From Desulfobaccales bacterium (GTDB lineage: Bacteria > Desulfobacterota > Desulfobaccia > Desulfobaccales > 0-14-0-80-60-11), in contig JBAZPO010000017.1 in the NCBI GenBank assembly GCA_041648175.1, positions 22,159 through 86,158 on the forward strand: 64,000 bases of DNA, given 5' to 3'. Below the pieces are notes generated by a model that did not search any database, was not told the origin of the DNA, and was given only the letters and a program-made list of their open reading frames with translations. Shown piece by piece: positions 25,718 to 33,387 of this stretch; within the stretch, counting starts at the first letter, position 1; each line of letters begins with the position of its first letter. Made by a program: the position numbers and the translations under genes.

Positions 25718-26950
25718 TTACCTCCGGATGAGCAGGGAGGAATCGGGCGGCGCCACCAGGGGTGAGCCCGTCGCGGGTTCCCGGGCCTGCCGGGCTTGCC
25801 AGGCCAGAAGCGCGGCGTACTGCACCAGGCCCTTCAGAAACTGGTTTTCTCCGGCCAGGGCGCCCCGTTCCGGGTCGGCCAGATCGGCCGCCGCGGCCCG
25901 AGCGGTCCGGGAGTCTTCGTCTCTCCCCAAAAGATGCAGGTAATAGGCCATGGTCTTCAGACGCCGGCCCCAATCGGCCCGGGTCTCAGGGGGGTACAGG
26001 GCCTGGATGGCTTCCTCCAACACCGCATCGCTGCGCACTTGCTTTTGTTGATCCGACAACACCAACGGGCTGTCCTGGACCTCCTGGAGCTTGGTCAGCC
26101 AGGGAGTGATCTCTTCCGGCCCCGGCAGCCAGGAGTTAAATAGCGGGTCCAGGGCCAGCTTCCGGCTCTCGTCCAAGAGCCGGGTCCGCTCTCCGGGATT
26201 GACGGACGGCAACGCCGACTCCAGGTCCGGGGCAGTCTCCGGGCGACCCCAGTGCTGAAAAATCTTCTCCCGCAAGGCGCCGTATTGAGAAGCCCCGGGG
26301 GAGTCGGGGTGAGCCGTGAAGGCCGCTTCCAGCATCGAGACCGCATACGCCGGGGGTGGGGAAAATACCTCCTCTAACCCCTGCTCTCGGAAGTGGTCCC
26401 AAAATTCCGCTTCCTGCTTGCGTTTGAGGTTCAGGAGCACGCATTCCCCAAAGCCTTCCCGGTCGTTGATGAGTGAGACCAGGAAGTTGCCGCGCAAAAC
26501 CTCCGGAGGACCTTCCAGAATGATGTAGCTTTCGCCGTTGCCGAAGATGGGGGTCACAAAAGCCGTCGCGGTTCCGGGCCGCGGCACTCCAACGCTTACC
26601 TCTTCTTTGGGGAGGAGGTCATGAGGGACTGCCACTCCCTTAGTCTTGAGCAGGTGGAGGGTCTTTTTCAGGGCCTTGCGCCGGAGCTTGTCTGTGGCCC
26701 CGCCAAAGAGCGCCACCAACAAGGCCGGAATGGCCGGATGCGGCAAAGCCCCCAACGCCGCCATCAGTCGGACATCCCACTCAGGGTCTTGGGGATCAGG
26801 GGTGAGCAGCTTTTGCAGCGCGGCCAGGTCGGCTCCGGATTCCAGGGCCGCATTGATCTCGGCCACCTGGTTGGCCAGCCGCGCCTCTGCCTCCGCCGCG
26901 AGCGGGACTGCGCCCCCGGGTTGATTCTTGGCCTTTTTCATGCGTTCCAT
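25718..26950 (-). CDS. Protein of unknown function in the pyrR-yjbQ operon
   Basis: A 410-residue soluble protein. The N-terminal 100 residues are helical (HEAT/ARM-like, DVRLMAALGALPHPAIPALL); a central beta-rich part (residues 125-185, TATAFVTPIFGNGESYIILE) follows and the C-terminal half is helical again, with a charged low-complexity tail. No catalytic motif seen. The ATG at 26950 overlaps the pyrR stop as TGATG, so translation is coupled. Not recognised. Confidence 0.7.
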   Translation of the reverse strand: MERMKKAKNQPGGAVPLAAEAEARLANQVAEINAALESGADLAALQKLLTPDPQDPEWDVRLMAALGALPHPAIPALLVALFGGATDKLRRKALKKTLHLLKTKGVAVPHDLLPKEEVSVGVPRPGTATAFVTPIFGNGESYIILEGPPEVLRGNFLVSLINDREGFGECVLLNLKRKQEAEFWDHFREQGLEEVFSPPPAYAVSMLEAAFTAHPDSPGASQYGALREKIFQHWGRPETAPDLESALPSVNPGERTRLLDESRKLALDPLFNSWLPGPEEITPWLTKLQEVQDSPLVLSDQQKQVRSDAVLEEAIQALYPPETRADWGRRLKTMAYYLHLLGRDEDSRTARAAAADLADPERGALAGENQFLKGLVQYAALLAWQARQAREPATGSPLVAPPDSSLLIRR

Positions 26951-27504
26951 CAAGGCCTTTCCGGCGGGCCTGATTCGATGGCAACTTCGTCTGCGCGCCC
27001 CATCTCACTCAGGTAGACGTTGACCCGTTGCCCCGGAGGTAACTCCAGGACCCGCCCGACGTAGTCCGGCTGAATAGGCAACTCCCGGCCGCCCCGGTCC
27101 ACCAGCACCGCCAACTCGATACGCCTGGGCCGCCCGTAGTCGATGAGCGCGTCCAGGGCGGCCCGGATGGTGCGTCCGGTGAACAGTACATCGTCCACCA
27201 GCACCACTTCCTGGGCATCAATGGAGCCCGGCAGTTCCGTCTTGCCCACCAGGGGCTTGTGGCTGAGCTGGGTCCAATCGTCCCGGTAGAGGGTGATATC
27301 CAGCACCCCCACCCGCACGGGAAGGGAGGTCCGCCTGGTAATGATGGCGGCCAGGCGCTGGGCCAAAAAGGCCCCACCGGTCCTGATCCCCACCAGTACC
27401 AAGGCGTCCTGGTCCTGATGCTTCGCCATAATCTCATCAGTAAGGCGCTCCAGGGTCTTGTTCAGTTCCCGGGCAGGCATGGCCGAGGTCTTGGTCTTTG
27501 TCAT
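26950..27504 (-). CDS. pyrR: PyrR bifunctional pyrimidine regulator / uracil phosphoribosyltransferase
   Basis: A 184-residue type I phosphoribosyltransferase. The PRPP loop is EVVLVDDVLFTGRTIRAALD (about residues 96-115), LVGIRTGGAFLAQRL supplies the dimer/active-site loop and LVDRGGRELPIQPDYVG follows as in PyrR. In Gram-positives PyrR attenuates the pyr operon by RNA binding; here no pyr gene follows, so the uracil phosphoribosyltransferase role may dominate. The start at 27504 gives the normal length; a longer frame upstream runs through a palindrome and lacks conservation. Confidence 0.92.
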   Translation of the reverse strand: MTKTKTSAMPARELNKTLERLTDEIMAKHQDQDALVLVGIRTGGAFLAQRLAAIITRRTSLPVRVGVLDITLYRDDWTQLSHKPLVGKTELPGSIDAQEVVLVDDVLFTGRTIRAALDALIDYGRPRRIELAVLVDRGGRELPIQPDYVGRVLELPPGQRVNVYLSEMGRADEVAIESGPPERP

Positions 27505-27540
27505 GGAATTATCGCTTTCCCCTTGTTCCGAACCCGGCAG

Positions 27541-27560
27541 GGCGGGCGTCCTCGCCCGCC
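27541..27560. repeat. Palindrome GGCGGGCG-tcct-CGCCCGCC
   Basis: Perfect 8-base arms identical to those at 12167-12186, placed 37 bases upstream of the pyrR start in its probable leader. Confidence 0.75.
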
Positions 27561-27828
27561 ACCAGCCTTGATAAATGGTGCGCGGTGCGCACTCCAGAGG
27601 AGGACTTGTTTCAAACTTGCAGCATCGCCGTCGCCGGTGCCGTATTTTCCCTAACGATGGCAATTGGTTAAATTTTTACCATGATTTCTTCAAGAAGACA
27701 AGGTAAGTCGGCCATGGTGTGATGGCTTATTGGCGACAAAGCCGATCAGAGCTATAATGAACCCAACGGTAATTAATTAATCTTAATGGCGGACTCAATC
27801 TCTGCACGAACTCAATCCCAACCACGTC

Positions 27829-28146
27829 ATGACCCTGGCAGAAGCTCGGGAGCTCCTGGAGCTTGAGCCCAAGGCCACCAAAAGGGAGATCAAAACGGCC
27901 TACCGCCGGGCAGCCCGCCTCTGGCATCCGGACCGCGCCCCCATTGGTGAGGAAGCCCTATACCGCACCCGGATGCAGCAGATTAACGCAGCCTACCAGC
28001 GGATTGTCCAATTCATCGAGGCGTATCGTTACGACCTGGTTGAAAGCGCCGGTCCTGAAGATCTCCAGAAATGGTGGGCCGATCGTTTTTACACCGGGGT
28101 GTGGGGGCCACCCCCCCCGAAAGATCAAGACGGCGGCAACAATTGA
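27829..28146 (+). CDS. J-domain protein
   Basis: A 105-residue protein consisting of a single DnaJ domain: LLELEPKATKREIKTAYRRA, then the HPD signature in LWHPDRAP, then MQQINAAYQRI. It would stimulate the ATPase of a DnaK partner. No Gly/Phe or zinc-finger region, so not DnaJ itself. Its stop overlaps the next start as TGATG, coupling it to the DUF3108 gene. It opens a four-gene plus-strand operon. Confidence 0.9.
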   Translation: MTLAEARELLELEPKATKREIKTAYRRAARLWHPDRAPIGEEALYRTRMQQINAAYQRIVQFIEAYRYDLVESAGPEDLQKWWADRFYTGVWGPPPPKDQDGGNN

Positions 28147-28922
28147 TGTCAATCCGGGCATTTCTGGTTTTGGTCATCTGCTTCCATGTAGTCCTGGCGC
28201 CGGTGCGGGCTCCGGCCGCCCCTCTGCCCAACACCCGGGAAGATTTGGTCTACCAGGTAAGCCTGGGCCCCTGGGATGATGTGGCCAAGGTTCATCTGGT
28301 CTTAAAGGAACTGGAACCGGGACATTACCTGGCCGAGTTTTCCGGCGCGGCCCAGGGCATGTGGCGGCTGCTCAGCCGCTATTTGCCCGAACGCTACCAA
28401 TCGGAGATGATCTACCGGGAGGGGCGTCTTAAACCCCTGGTTTATCGCGAAGAATTTATGGACAAGGGGCAGCGCTGGGTAAAAGAGTACCGCTTTGACT
28501 ACGAGCGCCGGCTTCTGACTCTCCGGCGCCAGATCGACGGCGGCGCCTGGGTTAAGAAATGGGAAGTTCCCCTGACCGAACCGGTGTATGACTTGTTGTC
28601 CCTGTTTTATAATGTCCGGATTGGGGCCTTCGGGACGCTCAAGGGCGGTGAAAACGTCCGGGTTGCGGTATTGCCCAACCCCAAACCTCAAGAACTCGTC
28701 TTTCGCATAGGCGAGAAGACCGAGCCAGGCCTTAAGGTGATGTTAAACTATCGCCCGCAGGACTCCCCTACCGAAGATCACTATTTCATCTTCCTCAATC
28801 CGCAGGGAGTGCCCACCCTGGCCTGGACCGAGGTCACCTTCTTCGGCAAGCTGGCGGGGCGCTTGCTGAACCCCGGCGAGATCAAGAAGGAATTGCTGCC
28901 GGCCATGGCGCGGCATAATTAA
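28146..28922 (+). CDS. DUF3108 secreted protein (copy 1)
   Basis: A 258-residue protein with a Sec signal peptide (IRAFLVLVICFHVVLAPVRA, cleavage about residue 25), so periplasmic. The body is a beta-rich DUF3108 domain with YQVSLGPWDDVAKVHLVL, IYREGRLKPLVYREEF and YDLLSLFYNVR, the conserved pattern (xPxYDxxSxxYxxR). It aligns along its length with the next gene product (VYREE, KEYRF, KKWE, VYD, LS-FYN), so the two are tandem duplicates. DUF3108 members are thought to act in the envelope, role unknown. The ATG overlaps the J-domain gene stop. Confidence 0.85.
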   Translation: MSIRAFLVLVICFHVVLAPVRAPAAPLPNTREDLVYQVSLGPWDDVAKVHLVLKELEPGHYLAEFSGAAQGMWRLLSRYLPERYQSEMIYREGRLKPLVYREEFMDKGQRWVKEYRFDYERRLLTLRRQIDGGAWVKKWEVPLTEPVYDLLSLFYNVRIGAFGTLKGGENVRVAVLPNPKPQELVFRIGEKTEPGLKVMLNYRPQDSPTEDHYFIFLNPQGVPTLAWTEVTFFGKLAGRLLNPGEIKKELLPAMARHN

Positions 28923-28942
28923 TATGACAGGTCGTAAAAAGC

Positions 28943-29842
28943 GTGGCTGGTAATTTACCACCTCAGGGGCGGTACCTCTCCTTATTTGGCCGCGTTCAGA
29001 GATGGCGATGCGCCCTCCCCTGCCTGGTCCTCCTCTTTCTGATCCATTTTGTGCTGCCGGACGGCGCGGTCTTGGCTGCCCCGGCCTTACTTGAGGATTT
29101 GCGCTACCAGATAGCGGTTTTGGTCTGGCCGGATGCCGCCCAGGTCCGGGTTACCTTAACGAACCAGGGGCAGGGCCGCCTGGTGGCGGAAGTGTTGGGA
29201 GAGACCAGGGGCTTCATCAAGGTCATGAGCGGCAACCACAAGGAACGTCTCCAAACCGAGATGGTCTGGCGGAAGGGGCGTCTGGTGCCGCTGGTTTACC
29301 GGGAAGAATCCTGGCGCCACGGGAAACGCGCCTTCAAGGAGTATCGCTTCAATTATCCTCGAGCCCGGTTAGCCTTGTGGGAGTGGCATCAAGGCAAAGG
29401 TCTCTTAAAGAAATGGGAGACCGATTTGCCTGAGCAGGTCTATGACCCCCTGAGCGCGTTCTACAATTGCCGATTGAAGATTTTAGGCCCAACCCGAGAA
29501 GGCGAAACCAGCACTATCCGGGGCATTCCCTATCCCCAGCCCGAGGCCTTGGAAGTGAGTTTAGGCCCGGAGACCGTCGATGGCCGCCAGGCCAAGGTTT
29601 CTTTGGTCAACCCGGTCTTTGCAGGTACCCGGGGTGTGGTATTCGCTATGATCGATGCGCAACGGGTGCCGCACCAGGCCTGGACCACGGTCTTCGGCGT
29701 CACCGTCAGAGGGGCCTTGTTACCGGGCAGCGTCATGATGCCCGCGAAATTACCGGGGCTCCCCGCGTCCGGGCCGGCTGCTACCCGGTCTCCCCAGGCT
29801 AACATCCCCACACCTGACCCAGATGGGGAAAGCCCGCCATGA
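28943..29842 (+). CDS. DUF3108 secreted protein (copy 2)
   Basis: A 299-residue paralogue of the preceding protein. It starts with GTG, with a hydrophobic signal segment (CLVLLFLIHFVLPDGAVLAA) at residues 27-46 after a rather long basic leader, so the true start may be slightly downstream. The DUF3108 body has the same landmarks (PLVYREES, KEYRFNYP, LLKKWE, VYDPLSAFYNCR) and a proline-rich C-terminal tail absent from copy 1. Its last codons overlap the start of the hydrolase gene (ATGA). Confidence 0.82.
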   Translation: MAGNLPPQGRYLSLFGRVQRWRCALPCLVLLFLIHFVLPDGAVLAAPALLEDLRYQIAVLVWPDAAQVRVTLTNQGQGRLVAEVLGETRGFIKVMSGNHKERLQTEMVWRKGRLVPLVYREESWRHGKRAFKEYRFNYPRARLALWEWHQGKGLLKKWETDLPEQVYDPLSAFYNCRLKILGPTREGETSTIRGIPYPQPEALEVSLGPETVDGRQAKVSLVNPVFAGTRGVVFAMIDAQRVPHQAWTTVFGVTVRGALLPGSVMMPAKLPGLPASGPAATRSPQANIPTPDPDGESPP

Positions 29843-30645
29843 TCCACCCCCGGGACTGGTACGTGGAGATCGCCGGTCAGGGGCCCGACCTGGTGCTGCT
29901 CCACGGCCTGGGGGCCTCCAGCTTTTCCTGGCGCCACAACCGGACTGCCCTGTCCCGCCATTTCCGGGTGATCACCCCTGACCTGCCTGGCCACGGCAAA
30001 TCCCCGGCGCTCCGGCACGCCGACTACCGCGTCGAAGCCCTGCTCCAGGGTATCCTGGATTTCCTGGACTGGCGCCGGCTTAAGACCGTTATCCTGGGCG
30101 GCAATTCCCTGGGCGGGGGCTTAAGCCTGCTTGTGGCTAAAAAGCGCCCCGAGCAGGTGTGCGCCCTGGTGTTGCTGGCCCCCGCCGCAGCGATCACCCG
30201 GATTCCCTACGCCTTTTATCCGCTGCGCCTGCCGGTCCTGGGATATGCAGTCGCGACCCTCCTGGGTCCCTGGTTTCTTCCCTGGTTCATGCGCCTGGTT
30301 TACTGTCATCCCGAGCGGATGATCCCTGAGGCCGTGGCCGGCTATGCCCCGCCTTACCGATCCCTGAGCCATCGTCTGGCCCTGCGCCAGGTCTGCCGGC
30401 AATTGGAGGTTCGACCTCTCGAGGAGATTGCGGAGCTCCTGCGCAGTCTCACCCTGCCCACGAGCCTCATCTGGGGAGCGCACGACCTCATCCTGCCTCC
30501 GGCCCAGGGTCACTGGATCAAAAGTCATTTGCCTCAGGCGGAATTTCACCTGCTGCCGGAGGTGGGCCATGCCCCCCAGGAAGAAGCCCCGGTGAAGGTA
30601 AACAAGATAATCATTGATTTTTTGGGCCGTTCATTAAACAATTAA
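29839..30645 (+). CDS. Alpha/beta hydrolase
   Basis: A 268-residue alpha/beta-hydrolase fold protein. The oxyanion segment is LLHGLGASSFSWRHN, the nucleophile elbow LGGNSLGGGLSL (Ser about residue 93), the acid Asp lies in LIWGAHDLILPP and the catalytic His in EVGHAPQEE. The cap region is hydrophobic, suggesting an apolar acyl or ester substrate. No signal peptide, so cytoplasmic. Coupled to the DUF3108 copy 2 by an ATGA overlap; the operon ends here. Confidence 0.88.
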   Translation: MIHPRDWYVEIAGQGPDLVLLHGLGASSFSWRHNRTALSRHFRVITPDLPGHGKSPALRHADYRVEALLQGILDFLDWRRLKTVILGGNSLGGGLSLLVAKKRPEQVCALVLLAPAAAITRIPYAFYPLRLPVLGYAVATLLGPWFLPWFMRLVYCHPERMIPEAVAGYAPPYRSLSHRLALRQVCRQLEVRPLEEIAELLRSLTLPTSLIWGAHDLILPPAQGHWIKSHLPQAEFHLLPEVGHAPQEEAPVKVNKIIIDFLGRSLNN

Positions 30646-30722
30646 CGCAAAAGCATTTTTTACCTTTCTCTTGAAGGGAATACTACTAGGAGGGTGACGG
30701 GCATTTTACCCGCCACATACAC

Positions 30723-30950
30723 ATGACAAAAAACATCATCCCTTTTGCCCGGGCGCAACGTTCCGTCAAGGAGGTCGTGGAGAAGTTTTATCAGGAGTTG
30801 GATGACATCGAAGAAATCGTTATCATCGCCAAAGACCGGGAAGGCGAATGGATCTTCGCCAACTCGGAGTTGGAAAATGAGCTGGAATGGATCGGCAGCC
30901 TCTATAAATTCATCAACAAGGCCATCTTAGAAGACGAGGAGGATTTTTAG
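30723..30950 (+). CDS. Small acidic protein, unknown function
   Basis: A 75-residue protein with a strongly acidic C-terminus (EDEEDF) and helical build. No family recognised. AGGAGG lies 29 bases before the ATG, too far to be its own site; it directly abuts a GTG that opens a 10-codon frame whose stop overlaps this ATG (ATGA), so a leader peptide with coupled translation is conceivable. Confidence 0.5.
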   Translation: MTKNIIPFARAQRSVKEVVEKFYQELDDIEEIVIIAKDREGEWIFANSELENELEWIGSLYKFINKAILEDEEDF

Positions 30951-31010
30951 AGCAGCACCTGATACTCCCCCCCGCTCTTTGGGAAACGCAGAACGCTTCT
31001 GATTTCTCAT

Positions 31011-31046
31011 AAAAAAATTGAAGAGGGGGGAAACGGCCCCCCTCTT
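31011..31046 (-). terminator. Intrinsic terminator
   Basis: On the minus strand AAGAGGGGG/CCCCCTCTT pairs around a short loop (31021-31046), followed by CAATTTTTTT. It ends the transcript of the small membrane-protein genes at 31062-31415. Confidence 0.85.
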
Positions 31047-31061
31047 CGTGATATGGATGTG

Positions 31062-31244
31062 TTAAACTAAGGGAGGCCCCCTCCTCCTGCTTCTCACCCC
31101 AAAGAACAATGAAATAATGAAGAGCACTAGAAAAAGAATGAAAAGGATCCAGGCAATTTCCGCAGAAATAGCCGCAATGCCGCCAAGTCCCAATACACCC
31201 GCTATTAAAGCGATGATCAAGAAAGTAAGTGCCATACTAAGCAT
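31062..31244 (-). CDS. DUF1328 small membrane protein
   Basis: A 60-residue protein with two membrane helices: LTFLIIALIAGVLGLGG and WILFILFLVLFIISLFFG, then a basic tail. This is the DUF1328 (YtjA) pattern. GGAGG precedes the ATG. These proteins are commonly stress-induced inner-membrane peptides of unknown mechanism. It forms a probable unit with the DUF3309 gene upstream (15 bases apart). Confidence 0.88.
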   Translation of the reverse strand: MLSMALTFLIIALIAGVLGLGGIAAISAEIAWILFILFLVLFIISLFFGVRSRRRGPPLV

Positions 31245-31259
31245 ATCTACCTCCAGGCC

Positions 31260-31415
31260 TCAGATGCGTCCCAGCAGGAGCAGGATAATTATAATGATAA
31301 GGATCAATCCTATGCCGCTGCTGGGATAATAACCCCAACCCCCGCTATAGGGCCAGCGTGGCAGCGCTCCGATAAGCAGAAGAATTAATATGATGAGCAA
31401 TAAAGTGCTGACCAT
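31260..31415 (-). CDS. DUF3309 small membrane protein
   Basis: A 51-residue protein starting at the ATG at 31415 with AAGGAGG upstream. It has helix LLLIILILLLIGALP, a central RWPYSGGWGYYPSSG and a second helix IGLILIIIIILLLLGRI, the typical DUF3309 architecture. Function unknown. It precedes the DUF1328 gene and follows the Met/Gln-rich protein gene on the same strand. Confidence 0.85.
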   Translation of the reverse strand: MVSTLLLIILILLLIGALPRWPYSGGWGYYPSSGIGLILIIIIILLLLGRI

Positions 31416-31435
31416 TTTTGTTCCTCCTTGTCAAC

Positions 31436-31463
31436 CGGGAGCGACCAGAAGTGGCCGCTCCCG
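31436..31463. terminator. Hairpin between small envelope genes
   Basis: CGGGAGCG/CGCTCCCG arms around a 12-base loop, with no T-run. It lies between the Met/Gln-rich protein gene and the DUF3309 gene and may separate their mRNA levels. Confidence 0.45.
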
Positions 31464-31483
31464 CCAGGGCGTCCATGCTTCTA

Positions 31484-31885
31484 TTACTTCTTTTCCGGCT
31501 CGGGCGGCTTCGGGTGTTCTGGCGGTGCCTGGGGCTGGGTCCCCGGAGTCTGCAGCTGCTTCATCATGGGGCAGGCCTGCATCATCTGCATCATACCTAT
31601 CATGTGCATCTGATTCAGCATGACCTGCATCTGGTTAAACATATCCTGCATCTTCTTCAGGTCAGCCGGGGGCACCTTGCTTTTGCTCATCATCTGCTGC
31701 ATCTGCTGCATGTTGTCCTGCATTTGCTTCATCATTTGGGGCATCTCTTGACTCCCCATCATGGCCCCCTGCGGCTGACTCTGGCCCGGCTGCGGGGTCT
31801 GGACTTCCCCGGGCGCCTGAGCCATGGCGTAACCCGCGCCCATGAGCAAAGATGCTGTCAGTATGAATACCATCACCTTACGCAT
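31484..31885 (-). CDS. Periplasmic Met/Gln-rich protein
   Basis: A 133-residue protein with a signal peptide (VMVFILTASLLMGAGYAMA, cleavage at AMAQA) and a mature part dominated by methionine and glutamine, e.g. MPQMMKQMQDNMQQMQQMM and MHMIGMMQMMQACPMM, ending in a proline/glutamate tail. Such methionine clusters bind Cu(I) or Ag(I) in other proteins, so a metal-handling or chaperone role is possible but unproven. AGGGAGG precedes the ATG. Confidence 0.75.
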   Translation of the reverse strand: MRKVMVFILTASLLMGAGYAMAQAPGEVQTPQPGQSQPQGAMMGSQEMPQMMKQMQDNMQQMQQMMSKSKVPPADLKKMQDMFNQMQVMLNQMHMIGMMQMMQACPMMKQLQTPGTQPQAPPEHPKPPEPEKK

Positions 31886-32094
31886 AATTGCCTCCCTTTA
31901 AAAGATAGTTTAACAGTTAAATTAATAATGGTTTTTTAAGAGTCAAGCAGGAAATTTCCGGATGGTTTTGGGAAATCAAGAGAAGGTGTAGACCAGCCCC
32001 CCCGGCTGTTCAGACCAAGGAATGGTGCTCAGGACGTAATTACAGCCGTTTGAAATTTTTGGCTGAAAACTGACCGCTGGTAGCTAGTAGCTAC

Positions 32095-33387
32095 TCAAGC
32101 CAGGCCATAATTGCCCGGGGTATCATCCACCGGACCCAGGAGGGCCACGCCCCAGGCTTCCGGCCGGAGCAGGTCCCGGGCTACTTCCAGGATCTCTGCC
32201 GTCGTGACCTGCAACATGCCGGTGATGATGTCCTGCAGAGGGATATAGCGGCCGAAGTTGAGCTCGTTTTTGGCCAGACGCAGCATGAGATGGTCGCAAT
32301 CCTCGGCGGAAAGCATGATGGAGCCTTTAAGATGTTCTTGGGCCGCGGTAAGCTCGGCACGGGAGACCGGCTCGGCTTGCAGATTTTTCAGTTCCTCGCG
32401 AATTGCGGCCATAATGGCCTCAAGATTGCCGGGACTGACCCCGGCGGCGATGCCCAAAAAGCCCGCATCGCTGAAAAACTGGACGTACGACTGGATGGCA
32501 TAAGCCAATCCCAGCTGCTCCCGAATCACCTGGAAGAGGCGAGAACTCATGTTGCCGCCCAGGATCAACTGAAGCATGGTAGCCGCATAGCGCCGGGGAT
32601 CGCCCGCCGCCACCGCCGGGGCCCCCAAAACGAGGTTGACCTGCTCCAGGTCCCGAGAGAGGGGATAGACCCCGGGATGAGTGCTGACAGGTATCCGGGG
32701 TCGGGCCGGGGCGCCGTTGGTAAAATCCTGAAAACCCGCGGTCACCAGGTTCACCAGGTCCTCGTGCCGGATTTTACCCGCAGCCGCGATCACGGTGTCG
32801 GCCGGGCGATAGACCTGCCGGCGGTAGGCCAGCAAGTCCTCCCTCTGGACCTGGCCGATCCTCGCAGCCTCCCCCAGGATGGGCCACCCAAAGGGGTTGT
32901 CCCCCCAGAAGTTCCGGGCAAAATGCACGTGCACCAGTTCTTCCGGGGAGTCGTCCTGGGCGTTAATCTCCTCCAGGATGACCTGCCGTTCCCGCTCCAG
33001 ATCTGGAGCCGGGAGGTGCGCCCGGAGTACCAAGTCGCCCAGCAGGTCCACCAGCCGGGGCAGCTGCTCCGCCAGGACCCGGCCGTGGAAGCAGGTCTGT
33101 TCCTTGGTGGTGAAGGCGTTGCACTGCCCGCCCAACTGGTCGATTTCCCGGGCAATATCCAGGACGCTGCGCTCGGGGGTGCCCTTAAAGACCATGTGTT
33201 CCAGGAAATGGCTGAGACCGTTCTCTGAGGCAGTCTCGTCCCGGGAACCCACATTGAGCCACACCCCCACCGCCACCGAATGGAAGTGAGGCACCTCCTC
33301 GGTGACGATGCGGAGCCCGTTACTCAGGACGCTTTTTTGGTACACGCCCCCCCCTGCGATCCGAATCGTCCGGCTGGGGGTTATCAT
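32095..33387 (-). CDS. M16-family zinc peptidase (processing protease-like)
   Basis: A 430-residue pitrilysin-family peptidase. The inverted zinc motif HxxEH is HFLEHMVFKG and the distal Glu is in QVILEEI; the C-terminal half is the usual inactive M16 repeat. Starts with SNGLRIVTEEVPHFHSVAVG, the normal opening. ATG at 33387 overlaps pnp by 68 bases; GTG at 33345, after a G-rich stretch, fits homologous N-termini better. In Desulfobacterota and Gram-positives this gene often follows pnp, as here. Confidence 0.92.
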   Translation of the reverse strand: MITPSRTIRIAGGGVYQKSVLSNGLRIVTEEVPHFHSVAVGVWLNVGSRDETASENGLSHFLEHMVFKGTPERSVLDIAREIDQLGGQCNAFTTKEQTCFHGRVLAEQLPRLVDLLGDLVLRAHLPAPDLERERQVILEEINAQDDSPEELVHVHFARNFWGDNPFGWPILGEAARIGQVQREDLLAYRRQVYRPADTVIAAAGKIRHEDLVNLVTAGFQDFTNGAPARPRIPVSTHPGVYPLSRDLEQVNLVLGAPAVAAGDPRRYAATMLQLILGGNMSSRLFQVIREQLGLAYAIQSYVQFFSDAGFLGIAAGVSPGNLEAIMAAIREELKNLQAEPVSRAELTAAQEHLKGSIMLSAEDCDHLMLRLAKNELNFGRYIPLQDIITGMLQVTTAEILEVARDLLRPEAWGVALLGPVDDTPGNYGLA

